A stretch of DNA of 48,329 nucleotides from the NCBI GenBank assembly GCA_051867655.1, contig JBJDYV010000036.1, positions 1 through 48,329 on the forward strand. The letters are read 5' to 3'. Made by a program: the position numbers and the translations under genes. This document shows, piece after piece, positions 7,433 to 15,914 of the stretch. The first letter of the stretch is position 1. The number at the start of each line of letters is the position of its first letter. The notes beneath the pieces are model-generated. The model worked only from the letters and a program-made list of their open reading frames with translations. It did no database searches and was not told the origin of the DNA. This DNA comes from JAJPXI01 sp051867655 (GTDB lineage Bacteria; Bacillota; Clostridia; Oscillospirales; Oscillospiraceae).

Positions 7433-9241
7433 ATGACTGACCAAAGCAAGATCCGCAATTTTTCCATCATCGCCCACATTGACCATGGCAAGTCCACCCT
7501 GTCCGACCGGCTGATCGAGAAGTGCCACGCTGTCTCCCAGCGGGAGATGGAGAGCCAGCTGCTGGACAACATGGACCTGGAACGGGAGCGGGGCATCACC
7601 ATCAAGGCCCGGGCGGTGCGCCTGAACTACACGGCCGCCGACGGGGAGACCTACCAGCTCAACCTGATCGACACCCCGGGCCATGTGGACTTCAACTACG
7701 AGGTCTCCCGCAGCCTGGCCGCCTGCGAGGGCGCCGTGCTGATCGTGGATGCCGCCCAGGGCATCGAGGCCCAGACCCTGGCCAACACCTACCTGGCTTT
7801 GGAGCACGACCTGGAGATCCGCCCGGTCATCAACAAGATCGACCTGCCCGCCGCCGACCCCAAGCGGGTCAAGGACGAGATCGAGAACGTCATCGGCCTG
7901 CCCGCCCAGGACGCCCCCGAGATCTCCGCCAAGGTGGGATTGAACATCGACGCGGTGCTGGAGGATATTGTCCAGAACATTCCCGCCCCCACCGGCGACC
8001 CCGCCGCCCCCCTGAAAGCCCTGATCTTTGACAGCCAGTACGACCCCTACCGGGGCGTGGTGGTCTATTTCCGCATCATGGAGGGCAGCATCCGCACCGG
8101 CATGAAGGTGAAGATGATGGCCTCCGACGCCGCCTACGAGGTGCTGGAGTGCGGCTATCTGCTCCCCCTGGGCCTGCAGCCCTGCGACGAGCTGATCGCC
8201 GGCGAGGTGGGCTACTTCACCGCCTCCATCAAGAACGTGAAGGACACCCAGGTGGGCGACACTGTCACCGAGGCGGACCGCCCCGCCGCCGAGCCCCTGC
8301 CCGGCTACCGCCCCGCCCGGGCCATGGTCTACTGCGGCATCTACACCGAGGACGGCTCCAAGTACCCCGACCTGCGGGACGCCCTGGAGAAGCTGCAGCT
8401 GAACGACGCCTCCCTGTCCTTCGAGCCGGAATCCTCCGCCGCCCTGGGCTTCGGCTTCCGCTGCGGCTTTTTGGGCATGCTCCACATGGAGATCATCCAG
8501 GAGCGCCTGGAGCGGGAGTTCGACCTGGACCTGATCACCACCCTGCCCTCGGTCATCTACAAGATCACCAAGACCGACGGCACCGTGGTCATGGTGGATA
8601 ACCCCCACAACTACCCGGAGACCGGGGCCATCGCCGAGGCGGAGGAGCCCTACGCCAACGTCACCATCGTTACCCCGCCGGACTACGTGGGCAACATCAT
8701 GCCCCTGTGCCAGGAGCGCCGGGGGATTTATAAGGATATGCAGTATCTGGACACCACCCTGTGCGAGCTGCACTACTCCATGCCCATCGGCGAGATCATC
8801 TACGACTTCTTTGACACCCTGAAGGCCCGCACCAAGGGCTATGCCTCCCTGGACTACGAGCTGGACGAGTACCGTCCATCCGAGCTGGTGAAGGTGGATA
8901 TGCTCCTGAACGGCGACCAGGTGGACGCCCTTTCCTTCATTGCCCACAAAGATAAGGCCTATCCCCGCGCCCGCCGCCTGTGCGAAAAGCTGAAGGAGAA
9001 TATTCCCCGTCAGCTGTTCGAGGTGCCCATCCAGGCGGCCATCGGCGGCAAGGTCATCGCCCGGGAGACCGTCAAGGCCATGCGCAAGGACGTGCTGGCC
9101 AAGTGCTACGGCGGCGACATCACCCGTAAGAAGAAGCTGCTGGAAAAGCAGAAGGAGGGCAAGAAGAAGATGCGCTCGCTGGGAACGGTGCAGATCCCTA
9201 CCGAAGCGTTCATGGCCGTGTTGAAGCTGGACGAAGAATAA
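7433..9241 (+). CDS. lepA: Elongation factor 4 (LepA), ribosome back-translocating GTPase
   Basis: Translational GTPase that acts on stalled or mistranslocated ribosomes. The 602-residue length is normal. GTP-binding motifs are visible: G1 AHIDHGKS (14-21), the switch stretch RERGITIKA, G3 DTPGHVDF (near 80) and G4 NKIDLP (near 134). The C-terminal LepA-specific region carries ETVKAMRKDVLAKCYGGDITRK... and ends LGTVQIPTEAFMAVLKLDEE, both characteristic. The start at 7433 follows TGGAGGT at 7 nt; the ATG at 7418 overlaps that ribosome site and is unlikely. Codon use is extremely GC-biased, as expected for an expressed core gene here. Confidence 0.98.
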   Translation: MTDQSKIRNFSIIAHIDHGKSTLSDRLIEKCHAVSQREMESQLLDNMDLERERGITIKARAVRLNYTAADGETYQLNLIDTPGHVDFNYEVSRSLAACEGAVLIVDAAQGIEAQTLANTYLALEHDLEIRPVINKIDLPAADPKRVKDEIENVIGLPAQDAPEISAKVGLNIDAVLEDIVQNIPAPTGDPAAPLKALIFDSQYDPYRGVVVYFRIMEGSIRTGMKVKMMASDAAYEVLECGYLLPLGLQPCDELIAGEVGYFTASIKNVKDTQVGDTVTEADRPAAEPLPGYRPARAMVYCGIYTEDGSKYPDLRDALEKLQLNDASLSFEPESSAALGFGFRCGFLGMLHMEIIQERLEREFDLDLITTLPSVIYKITKTDGTVVMVDNPHNYPETGAIAEAEEPYANVTIVTPPDYVGNIMPLCQERRGIYKDMQYLDTTLCELHYSMPIGEIIYDFFDTLKARTKGYASLDYELDEYRPSELVKVDMLLNGDQVDALSFIAHKDKAYPRARRLCEKLKENIPRQLFEVPIQAAIGGKVIARETVKAMRKDVLAKCYGGDITRKKKLLEKQKEGKKKMRSLGTVQIPTEAFMAVLKLDEE

Positions 9242-9242
9242 G

Positions 9243-9287
9243 AAAAAGCAAGACCTTCCCGGCAGTGTCGGGGGGGTCTTGCTTTTT
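9243..9287 (+). terminator. Terminator of lepA
   Basis: AAAAAGCAAGACC pairs with GGTCTTGCTTTTT around a GC-rich loop, ending in a T run immediately after the lepA stop codon. It is palindromic enough to work in both directions. Confidence 0.9.
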
Positions 9288-9297
9288 GGTTCGGAGC

Positions 9298-9428
9298 GGG
9301 CGGCAGATTGCCGCCCCTACATGGTTTTCTGAGCCTTGTGGCGGAAATGTAGGGGAGACCCTTGGGTCTCCCGCGCAACCGTGTGGATTTTTGCCGTGTT
9401 TCGGGAGGGGCAAGCCCCTCCCCTACAT
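9298..9428. repeat. Cluster of three palindromic repeat units sharing a CCCCTACAT end
   Basis: Unit 1 (9298-9321) has GCGGCAGATTGCCGC then CCCTACA. Unit 2 (9349-9374) is inverted: TGTAGGG then GAGACCCTTGGGTCTC. Unit 3 (9402-9428) has GGAGGGGCAAGCCCCTCC then CCTACAT. Each is a short hairpin with the same CCCCTACA tail, so they are separate members of one small repeat family rather than one hairpin. Confidence 0.65.
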
Positions 9429-9635
9429 GAATGCTTCGGCAGGAACATCTTGGTCGGCGGGCTCCCAGTGGGGGCAGACCTCGTCCGGGGTGCGGCGCTT
9501 GCTGCGCGGAGTGCAGCAGTGGCCGTACCAGAGGGCGTACGGTCTGCCGCCCTCCCGCAAAATATAGTGCTGGCGGTAGTGGACGCAGGTGCCGCAGCAG
9601 GATTTTTCCACCACCACATAGCGGGGCTCTTTCAT
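9423..9635 (-). CDS. Small cysteine-rich hypothetical protein, probable zinc or metal binder
   Basis: A 70-residue protein starting MKEPRYVVVEKSCCGTCVHY. It has six cysteines in the pattern CC-x2-C ... CC ... C-PHWEP, which resembles the small Cys-rich proteins common in Firmicutes and could hold one zinc ion. No function is known to me. The ATG at 9635 is preceded by GAGGTG at 8 nt; the ATG at 9644 is too close to that site. The stop codon (TAG, 9423-9425) and final codons lie inside palindromic unit 3, so a repeat insertion may have set the C-terminus. It is divergent from an XRE regulator across two operator-like dyads, and its predicted promoter is covered by them. Confidence 0.68.
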   Translation of the reverse strand: MKEPRYVVVEKSCCGTCVHYRQHYILREGGRPYALWYGHCCTPRSKRRTPDEVCPHWEPADQDVPAEAFM

Positions 9636-9652
9636 AAACATCACCTCGGCTT

Positions 9653-9677
9653 ATTTTAACCTGAAACAGGTTAAAAT
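9653..9677. promoter_or_regulatory. Operator-like dyad 1
   Basis: ATTTTAACCTG-AAA-CAGGTTAAAAT: a perfect 11-bp inverted repeat with core AACCT...AGGTT. Its centre is 25 bp from that of dyad 2, which has the same core and the same AAA middle. Confidence 0.65.
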
Positions 9678-9681
9678 GCAA
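9653..9681 (-). promoter_or_regulatory. Promoter of the small Cys-rich gene, inside the twin operators
   Basis: Reverse strand TTGCAT (9681-9676), 17-bp spacer, TAAAAT (9658-9653). The first dyad spans the entire spacer and the -10, so a bound regulator would block it. The predicted leader is very short (about 10-15 nt). Confidence 0.55.
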
Positions 9682-9703
9682 TAACCTAAAATAGGTTATT
9701 GCA
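9677..9703. promoter_or_regulatory. Operator-like dyad 2
   Basis: TGCAATAACCTA-AAA-TAGGTTATTGCA: a perfect 12-bp inverted repeat sharing the AACCTR-AAA-YAGGTT core with dyad 1. It lies about 23 bp upstream of the XRE start codon. Confidence 0.65.
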
Positions 9704-9725
9704 TAATAGGCCTGAGGTGATACCA

Positions 9726-9947
9726 ATGTATCCGCGAATTCGTGATTTGCGCAACGACAAGGATATGACGCAAAAAGAAGTTGCTGAGGTGCTGGGGATG
9801 TCTCAGACGGGGTACTCCAAATATGAAACCGGGGAAAATGACACGCCCACGGCGATCCTGATCCAATTAGCAATTCTCCATAAAACCAGCGTGGACTACC
9901 TGCTGGGCCTGACCGACGTGCGGGAACCCTATCCCAGAAAGCGGTGA
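9726..9947 (+). CDS. Short XRE-family transcriptional regulator
   Basis: A 73-residue protein that is nearly all Cro/CI helix-turn-helix: IRDLRNDKDMTQKEVAEVLG, then MSQTGYSKYETGENDTPTAI, and the closing SVDYLLGLTD. The ATG at 9726 follows GAGGTGAT at 4-5 nt; the upstream in-frame ATG at 9699 lies inside an operator dyad and is rejected. The two dyads directly upstream (9653-9703) are the obvious candidates for its binding sites, giving autoregulation plus control of the divergent Cys-rich gene. pepD follows 7 nt after its stop, so the dipeptidase may be in the same transcript. Confidence 0.88.
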   Translation: MYPRIRDLRNDKDMTQKEVAEVLGMSQTGYSKYETGENDTPTAILIQLAILHKTSVDYLLGLTDVREPYPRKR

Positions 9948-9954
9948 AAACGCA

Positions 9955-11379
9955 ATGAATCAGACTGATCAGATGATTATAAACGGCGTGCTGGCGCAGT
10001 TTTTTGAGCTGTGCCGCCATCCCCACCCCTCCTGGGGCGAGGGGCCGCTGGCGGACTATGTGGAAGACCTGCTGCGCCGGCGGGGGCTGTCCCCCGTCCG
10101 GGACGAGTGGAACAACCTGACGGCGGACATCCCCGCATCGCCCGGCCGGGAAAACGCCCCCCTTGTCATCGTGCAGGGGCATCTGGATATGGTGTGCGCC
10201 GTCAAGCCGGACAGCGGCTACGACCCGGCCACATCGCCGGTCACGCCCGTGGTGGAAAACGGCGTGCTGTGCTCCGACGGGAATTCCTCTCTGGGGGCGG
10301 ACAACAACCTGGGCAACGCCGCCGCCCTCTGGCTGCTGGGGCAGGACGCGCCCCACGGCCCGGTGCGCCTGCTGTTCACCGTGGCCGAGGAGGTGGGCCT
10401 GCAGGGGGCCAAGCAGGTGGACCCATCCTGGCTGGCCGGGGCAAAATATCTCATCAACACAGACGGCTTTGCCTTGGGCAAGGCCATCGTGGCCTCCGCC
10501 GGGGGTCTGCGGGAGACCTTTTCCCGCCCCCTGGAGACTGTCCCCCGGCGGAAAAGCGCCATATTCTGCCTGAAGCTGACCGATTTTCCCGGCGGACACT
10601 CGGGCTATGACATCCACCGGGGCCGCCCCAACCCCATCCGGTTGACGGCGGAATTTCTGCTTGCTCTGCGGGAGCGGGCGGACTTTGAGCTCCTGTACCT
10701 GTCCGGCGGCCATGCCCACAACGCCATCCCCATGGACTGCGCCGCCCTGCTGGCGGTGGACGAAAAAGACGCGCCCGCCCTGGAAGCGGCGGCGGAGTCC
10801 TTTGCCCGGGAGACCTCCGGCGGCACGGCGGAGCTGGAGCGGACGGACCGTGCCCCTGCGCGGGCCTGGACCCCGAAGTACCGGGATCAGGTGCTGGAGG
10901 CCCTGGCGGAGCTGACCGTGGGGGTCTACGCCTGGAGGGACCGGGAAAAGGAACAGGTCAGCGCCTCGGCCAATCTGGGCCGGGTGGAACAGAGCGAAGA
11001 CACCGTTACCGTGTCCTGCTTCATCCGGGCGACCCGGCAGGAGGACGAGGACGTCCTGGCCGGACAGCACCGACAAGCTATGGAGGGCTTTTCCTTCGAG
11101 AGCAACGGCTACCCCGGCTGGCCCGAGCGGGCGGAAAACCCGCTGGCGGACGCCCTGGCGGCGGTGTGGAAGGACCTGACCGGGCGGGACATGGTCATTG
11201 AGGCCGTCCATGTGGGTCTGGAGCCGTCGGTGCTGGGGGCCAAGAATCGGTCATTATGCATGGTCAACACCGGCCCGGACATCCTGAACCCCCACAGCCT
11301 GACCGAGCGCGCGCCCCTGGCGGGCCTGCCCGATTACGTCCGCCTGCTGGCGGGGACGCTGGACAAATTATCGCAATAA
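9955..11379 (+). CDS. pepD: PepD-type aminoacyl-histidine dipeptidase (M20C)
   Basis: Cytosolic zinc dipeptidase that completes peptide use by splitting unspecific dipeptides. The 474 residues match PepD (about 480). The metal-site stretches are present: IVQGHLDMVCAV (H and D ligands, near 72-83), SLGADNNLGNA (bridging Asp, near 112-122), LLFTVAEEVGLQGA (catalytic Glu pair, near 138-150) and YLINTDGF (Asp, near 165-172). The lid-domain histidine lies in GGHAHNAIP near 256. The ribosome site is weak (GGTGA just upstream), consistent with coupling to the XRE gene 7 nt before it. Gut peptide-fermenting clostridia often carry several such genes. Confidence 0.93.
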   Translation: MNQTDQMIINGVLAQFFELCRHPHPSWGEGPLADYVEDLLRRRGLSPVRDEWNNLTADIPASPGRENAPLVIVQGHLDMVCAVKPDSGYDPATSPVTPVVENGVLCSDGNSSLGADNNLGNAAALWLLGQDAPHGPVRLLFTVAEEVGLQGAKQVDPSWLAGAKYLINTDGFALGKAIVASAGGLRETFSRPLETVPRRKSAIFCLKLTDFPGGHSGYDIHRGRPNPIRLTAEFLLALRERADFELLYLSGGHAHNAIPMDCAALLAVDEKDAPALEAAAESFARETSGGTAELERTDRAPARAWTPKYRDQVLEALAELTVGVYAWRDREKEQVSASANLGRVEQSEDTVTVSCFIRATRQEDEDVLAGQHRQAMEGFSFESNGYPGWPERAENPLADALAAVWKDLTGRDMVIEAVHVGLEPSVLGAKNRSLCMVNTGPDILNPHSLTERAPLAGLPDYVRLLAGTLDKLSQ

Positions 11380-11380
11380 G

Positions 11381-11417
11381 AAAAGAGGTCGAAACCGGGC
11401 GGTTTCGGCCTCTTTTC
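11381..11417. terminator. Bidirectional terminator between pepD and the GH13 gene
   Basis: AAAAGAGGTCGAAACC and GGTTTCGGCCTCTTTT form a 16-bp stem (one G-T pair) with a GGGC loop, with T runs in both directions. Confidence 0.9.
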
Positions 11418-11423
11418 ATCAAA

Positions 11424-13211
11424 TCACGGTTCATCCGGGCCCCAAAGGCGGGCCGACAGGGGCGGCAGGGTGACCACCCGCCCGTGCCAGGTAAAGCGCG
11501 CCGGGGTGTCCCCCCGGTTGGCGGCGGCCAGGACGGCCCCCTTGCCGTGCCCGCGGACAAAGGCCAGCACCGGCCCCTCCGCCTTCACCCAGCGCAGTTC
11601 ACCCGTGCGCAGGGCGGGCCATTGGTGACGGGCACGGCCCAAGGCGGCAAACCAGTCAAACAACTGCTTGTCCTCCTGCCCCCAGGGGAAAGTGCGGCGG
11701 TTGAAGGGGTCCTCAAAGCCCTCCATGCCCGCCTCGTCCCCGTAGTACACCGTGGGGGAACCGGGGAAGGCGTACAGCACCACGGCCCCCAGCTTCAGCA
11801 GGGCGGCCGCCCGCTCCCGCTGCTCCGGACTTAAGCGGTGGGCGGAGCGCCAGTCCCGGGACATGTCCCGGCGCTCTCCGCCCTCGCCCAGCAGGGTCAG
11901 GATGCGGGGGGTGTCGTGGGTGCCCAGGGTGTTCATGGCGGAGTAGAAGGCCCAGGCGGGGTAGTGGTCCCGCAGGGTCTCCATGGATTCCTTAAAATCC
12001 TCCGCCCGGCCGCCCAGCAGATAGGACAGCAGGGCCGTGCGGAAGGGGTAGTTCATCAGCCCGTCGCAGTGGCCGCCCCAGATGTGCTTGCGGCGCACGC
12101 CGTAGGCCATCTTGTTGGAGCCGTCCTCCCACACCTCGCCGATGATGACGGCGTCGGGCTTTTCCGAACGGGCGGCGGTATGGACGGTGTGCAGAAACTC
12201 GTCGGGCAGCTCGTCGGCCACGTCCAGCCGCCAGCCGTCGGCTCCCGTGCGCAGCCAGCGGCGAACAATGCTGTCCTCCCCGGCAGCAATATAGTTGACA
12301 TAACTCGGACAGCTCTCCTCCACGGCGGGCAGCGAGTAGATGCCCCACCAGGACTCATAGTGATCCGGCCAGTGGGAGAAGCGGAACCAGGGGTAGTAGG
12401 GCGACTCCTGCGACTGGGTGGCCCCCGGCGTGGGGTAACTGCCGTCCCCGTTGAAGTAGCGGCTGACATAGCCGGTGTGGTTGAACACGCCGTCCAGCAG
12501 AATGCGCATGCCCAGCTTGTGGGCGGCAGCGCAGAGGGCGGAAAAGTCCTCGTTGGTGCCCAGCATGGGATCGATCTTCTCGTAGTCCCCGGTGCCGTAG
12601 CGGTGGTTTTCCGCCGCCTCGAAGATGGGGCAGAAGTATAGCGTGTCCACGCCCAGCTCCTTCAGGTAGGGCAGTCTGCTCTGAACGCCCGCCAGACTTC
12701 CGCCGAAGAAGTCCCGGTTGCGGATCTCGCCGTGCTCGTTGGGGCGGTATTCCGGCTTCTCGTCCCAGCTTTGATGAACGGTGCGCCCACCCACCATGCC
12801 GGCGGGGTCGGGCACGCTCAGGCGGCAGAAGCGGTCGGGGAAGATCTGATAGGAGACCCCCTCCCCAAACCAGGTGGGGGGCGGGTCGGCGGGATCGTAC
12901 ACGGTCAGCTGGTATTCCGGGGACTGCCAAAGCCGGTCCCCGAAGCCCTCCAGACGCAGGGAGTACCAGACCAGGCCCACATAGCCGCCCACGTCCAGCG
13001 TCCCGGCAAACACGTCGGTTCCCCGGGCGGCGCAGCGCCAGGGCAGCTCCACCGTGACGGTCTCGTCCTCCCGCTGCTCAAACCGGGCGGTCAGGCTGGC
13101 GCGGGAAAAGCCCTCTGCCCGGTCGGGGCGGAGGGCGAAGCGGACGCGCGTCCCCGCAGGGACGGCGCCGGTGGGCTTTTTGCATTGCTTGTTCCGCGGA
13201 TCAAAAATCAT
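11424..13211 (-). CDS. GH13 alpha-glucan hydrolase (neopullulanase / maltodextrin glucosidase type)
   Basis: Predicted cytoplasmic glycoside hydrolase acting on maltodextrins or pullulan fragments. The 595-residue protein has an N-terminal beta-sandwich (about 1-105), a TIM barrel and a C-terminal beta domain. GH13 motifs are intact: DGVFNHTG (240-247), GWRLDVAD with the nucleophile D330, IIGEVWED with the acid/base E359, and LGTHDTPR with D433. No signal peptide is seen. The start at 13211 (MIFDPRNKQC) follows AGGTGA and lies 5 nt after the PBP2 stop codon, so it is the last gene of the wall-growth cluster, although its job is unrelated. The open frame extends upstream inside PBP2, but that part is a shadow. 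Confidence 0.93.
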   Translation of the reverse strand: MIFDPRNKQCKKPTGAVPAGTRVRFALRPDRAEGFSRASLTARFEQREDETVTVELPWRCAARGTDVFAGTLDVGGYVGLVWYSLRLEGFGDRLWQSPEYQLTVYDPADPPPTWFGEGVSYQIFPDRFCRLSVPDPAGMVGGRTVHQSWDEKPEYRPNEHGEIRNRDFFGGSLAGVQSRLPYLKELGVDTLYFCPIFEAAENHRYGTGDYEKIDPMLGTNEDFSALCAAAHKLGMRILLDGVFNHTGYVSRYFNGDGSYPTPGATQSQESPYYPWFRFSHWPDHYESWWGIYSLPAVEESCPSYVNYIAAGEDSIVRRWLRTGADGWRLDVADELPDEFLHTVHTAARSEKPDAVIIGEVWEDGSNKMAYGVRRKHIWGGHCDGLMNYPFRTALLSYLLGGRAEDFKESMETLRDHYPAWAFYSAMNTLGTHDTPRILTLLGEGGERRDMSRDWRSAHRLSPEQRERAAALLKLGAVVLYAFPGSPTVYYGDEAGMEGFEDPFNRRTFPWGQEDKQLFDWFAALGRARHQWPALRTGELRWVKAEGPVLAFVRGHGKGAVLAAANRGDTPARFTWHGRVVTLPPLSARLWGPDEP

Positions 13212-13216
13212 AGCTG

Positions 13217-15355
13217 TCACCTGATCAGCGTATTTTCTCCCTGCTCGGCCCCGATGGAGGCCTCCGAGCTGAAGTAGAAGGAAATGATGTCGGCGGCAAT
13301 GGCGCCCAGCTCGGAGCCGGAGCCGCCCTTTTCCACCACGATGCACAGGGCGATCTCGGGGTCGTCATAGGGGGCGAAGGCCACGAACACGGCGTTGGAT
13401 TCGCTCTCGACAGATACCTGGGCGGAGCCGGTCTTGGCGCCCACCTTGATGTCCAGGTCCTTGAAATATTTGTAGGCTGAGCCGCCCTCCTGGGTCACGG
13501 CCAGCATGCCCTTTTTCACCGCCTCCAGGTTTACCGGGTCGATGTCGATGGTGTCCAGCAGCTCGGGCTCCCGGGTGTAGACCACTTCGGAGAAGTCGGC
13601 GGACTTGACCTCTTTCAGCAGATGGGCGGAGTAGTGGTTGCCCCCGTTGACCAGGGTGGCGATATAGTTGGCCAGCTGCAGGGGAGTAAACTGGTTGTTC
13701 TCCTGGCCGATGGCAGCGGCCAGAGTGGAGCCTTCATACCAGGGCTGGTGGAGGACGTTTTCGGTGTAGTCCCGCCCAGCCACCACGCCGGCTTTCTCCT
13801 CCAGCTCGATGCCGGTCTTTTCGCCCAGGCCGAACATGCGGGCGTACTCGTTCAGCTTGTCAATGCCCAGGCGGCGGCCCACGTCGTAGAAGAAGACATT
13901 GCAGGAGTCCCGGATGGCGTCGCTGACGGTTTCCAAACCATGGGTCCTGCCCAGCTGACGGTAGATCCAGCAGCTGGGGGTGTAGCTGGGGGCGTAATAC
14001 ATATACTTGCCGGTGTCCTGGATCTTGGTGGTGGGGGTGATGATCCCCTCCTCCAGGGCGCCGATGGCGGTGACCATCTTGAAGGTGGAGCCGGGGGGAT
14101 AGAGGCCCTGGGTGGCCCGGTTGTACATGGGGGCCAGAGGGTCGTCCTTGATGTCGTTCCAGACGGAGGAGAAATTCGCCAGGTCATAGGTGGGGTAGGA
14201 GGCCATGGCCAGCACACTGGCGTCGTTGACGTCCAGCACCACGACGGCGGCGCCCTCCGCCTCGGGCAGGGTGGGCACATGCTCGGCCAGCGCCCGCTCC
14301 ACCGCCTCCTGCAGGCGGATATTCAGAGTCAGCACCACGTTGTCGCCCGGCTGGGGCGTCAGCTCCTCCCCGGTCTCCTCGTCGATCTTCCAGCTTTCGC
14401 TGACGATCTTGCCGCTGGTGTTGGTCTCGATATAGCGCACCCCGGAGGTGCCGCGCAGGTATTCCTCAAAGGCCTTTTCCACGCCGTCCTTGCCCACCAT
14501 GGCGTCCATGGAATAGCCCAGCTCCTTGTACTGCTCCCACTCCTCCTTGTAGATCTGGCCTACCCGGCCCAGCAGATGGGCGGCGTAGGAGGTGTTGTAC
14601 TGGCGGGTGCTGACGGTCTTGAACTGGACGCCCGCCAGGCTGCGCTCCTTGACGATGGAGATGAATTCAATGTCCACATCCTCGGCGAAGATGTAGGAGG
14701 ACCAGGTGACGTCCTTGGAGCGCAGGTACAGCTCGTACAGGACCCCGGCCACCCCCCGGTTTTCCGCGGTGGCGCCCCCCTCCAGGGAGAAGGTCTTGCA
14801 CATCTGCTCCAGCAGCTCCTCCGCCGTGGGGAATTCCACCTTGGCGTCCTCTTCCGTGGGGTCGTCGTCCAGCCATTTCATCTTAACCGCCAGCTTGCCC
14901 AGCTGGGTCAGGGTTTTGGTCTCCACGCCCTCCTCATCGGTGGAGGTGGTATAGAAGGGATCATCGGTGGTGTAGGTGAACGGCTCCTGCGTGGTGATGG
15001 GCAGGGTGTCGGTCCAGGTCATCTCCTGCTCCCGGCTCAGCTCCAGAAGCTCTTTCAATGTGGCGTTGCGCTGTTCGGTGCTGCCCATCAGGGACAGGTC
15101 CAGTGTGGTCTGATAGCTGATCCGGTTGGACACCAGCACCCGGCCCAGACTGTCCAGGATCTCACCCCGGTCGGCGTCCACGGTCTCGGTCTGGGGGATC
15201 TTGCGCTGGGAGCGTTCCAGATAATCCGTGCCCTGGACCACCTGCAGGTCATAGAGCACATAGCAAAAAGCGCCCACTAGGGCGGCCAGGATCAGCACAA
15301 GCGCCCACAAGCGGCGGCGGATCAGCTTCCTGTCTTCCATTCTGTCGTCACCCAT
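13217..15355 (-). CDS. mrdA: Penicillin-binding protein 2, elongation transpeptidase
   Basis: Class B PBP that cross-links peptidoglycan during lateral wall growth with the Mre proteins and RodA. 712 residues: short cytoplasmic N-terminus, membrane anchor (about 14-37), pedestal domain and C-terminal transpeptidase. Catalytic motifs are all present: S423-T-F-K426 (PPGSTFK), S484-C-N486 and K641-T-G643. The R1-type stretch VDADRGEILDSLGRVLVSNR near 59-78 is typical. An Asp/Glu/Thr-rich insert (about 115-180) enlarges the pedestal. The ATG at 15355 follows AAAGGAG at 7 nt. It lies 34 nt after mreD. I use mrdA by orthology of role; Bacillus names would be pbpA or pbpH. Confidence 0.95.
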   Translation of the reverse strand: MGDDRMEDRKLIRRRLWALVLILAALVGAFCYVLYDLQVVQGTDYLERSQRKIPQTETVDADRGEILDSLGRVLVSNRISYQTTLDLSLMGSTEQRNATLKELLELSREQEMTWTDTLPITTQEPFTYTTDDPFYTTSTDEEGVETKTLTQLGKLAVKMKWLDDDPTEEDAKVEFPTAEELLEQMCKTFSLEGGATAENRGVAGVLYELYLRSKDVTWSSYIFAEDVDIEFISIVKERSLAGVQFKTVSTRQYNTSYAAHLLGRVGQIYKEEWEQYKELGYSMDAMVGKDGVEKAFEEYLRGTSGVRYIETNTSGKIVSESWKIDEETGEELTPQPGDNVVLTLNIRLQEAVERALAEHVPTLPEAEGAAVVVLDVNDASVLAMASYPTYDLANFSSVWNDIKDDPLAPMYNRATQGLYPPGSTFKMVTAIGALEEGIITPTTKIQDTGKYMYYAPSYTPSCWIYRQLGRTHGLETVSDAIRDSCNVFFYDVGRRLGIDKLNEYARMFGLGEKTGIELEEKAGVVAGRDYTENVLHQPWYEGSTLAAAIGQENNQFTPLQLANYIATLVNGGNHYSAHLLKEVKSADFSEVVYTREPELLDTIDIDPVNLEAVKKGMLAVTQEGGSAYKYFKDLDIKVGAKTGSAQVSVESESNAVFVAFAPYDDPEIALCIVVEKGGSGSELGAIAADIISFYFSSEASIGAEQGENTLIR

Positions 15356-15389
15356 GGCAGGCGCTCCTTTCTGAAAAATACCGTTGCTT

Positions 15390-15902
15390 TTACAGGATCG
15401 ACGCCCGGGGTACCCGGTGGAAGACCCAGAGGAAGATCCCGTAGATCAGGGGGAGGAAGATCAGGGACCAGAAAATTTCAGGCAGAGCCACCCACAGCAG
15501 CTCCGGCAGGGACGCCCTGCTGCGCAGCAGAGCGGACACCACACGGATCAGGTCGATGATGATCAGCGCCCCGGCGGAGCAGAGCAGACAGCCCCAAAAG
15601 TTTTGGCGCACCCCGTACCGGGCGGCGGCGCCCGCCGCCATCCCCAGAAGGGACAGCCCCAGCGTCATGGCCCCGGGCAGGCCGGGGATCAGGGCGTCGG
15701 ACAGGATGCCCACGAACAGGCCAAAACCGGCCCCGGCCGCCGGCCCCTCCAGCACCGCCACGGTGATGGCCGCCACCGGCAGCAGGGAGGGAATGGTGCC
15801 GAAAATGGGGAACCAGGGCAGCACATACAGGTCCAGCAGCAGAATGGGCAGAAAGGCCAGAGCGTACAGCAGCCATTTCAGGATGTGATCACGCCGTGTC
15901 AT
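15390..15902 (-). CDS. mreD: Rod shape-determining protein MreD
   Basis: 170-residue membrane protein of the elongasome with five to six predicted helices. The opening helix ILKWLLYALAFLPILLLDLY, the family-like GAGFGLFVGILSDAL (about 56-70) and the C-terminal IYGIFLWVFHRV fit MreD. Sequence conservation in this family is low, so position directly between mreC and the PBP2 gene is the strongest argument. The ATG at 15902 has GGGGG 5-7 nt upstream. Stop-to-start gap with mreC is 12 nt. Confidence 0.92.
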   Translation of the reverse strand: MTRRDHILKWLLYALAFLPILLLDLYVLPWFPIFGTIPSLLPVAAITVAVLEGPAAGAGFGLFVGILSDALIPGLPGAMTLGLSLLGMAAGAAARYGVRQNFWGCLLCSAGALIIIDLIRVVSALLRSRASLPELLWVALPEIFWSLIFLPLIYGIFLWVFHRVPRASIL

Positions 15903-15914
15903 ACCGCATCCCCC

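Noticed and set aside
9298..9428. CRISPR-like array in the repeat cluster
   Set aside because: The units are unequal palindromes in mixed orientation, without constant repeats or spacers.
9677..9720. The upstream ATG at 9699 as start of the short XRE regulator
   Set aside because: It lies inside dyad 2, has no ribosome site and adds residues before the family-typical start.
9106..11211. A 701-codon open frame on the - strand opposite lepA end and pepD
   Set aside because: It spans the lepA terminator, the repeats, the operators and pepD on the wrong strand and has no family-like motif.
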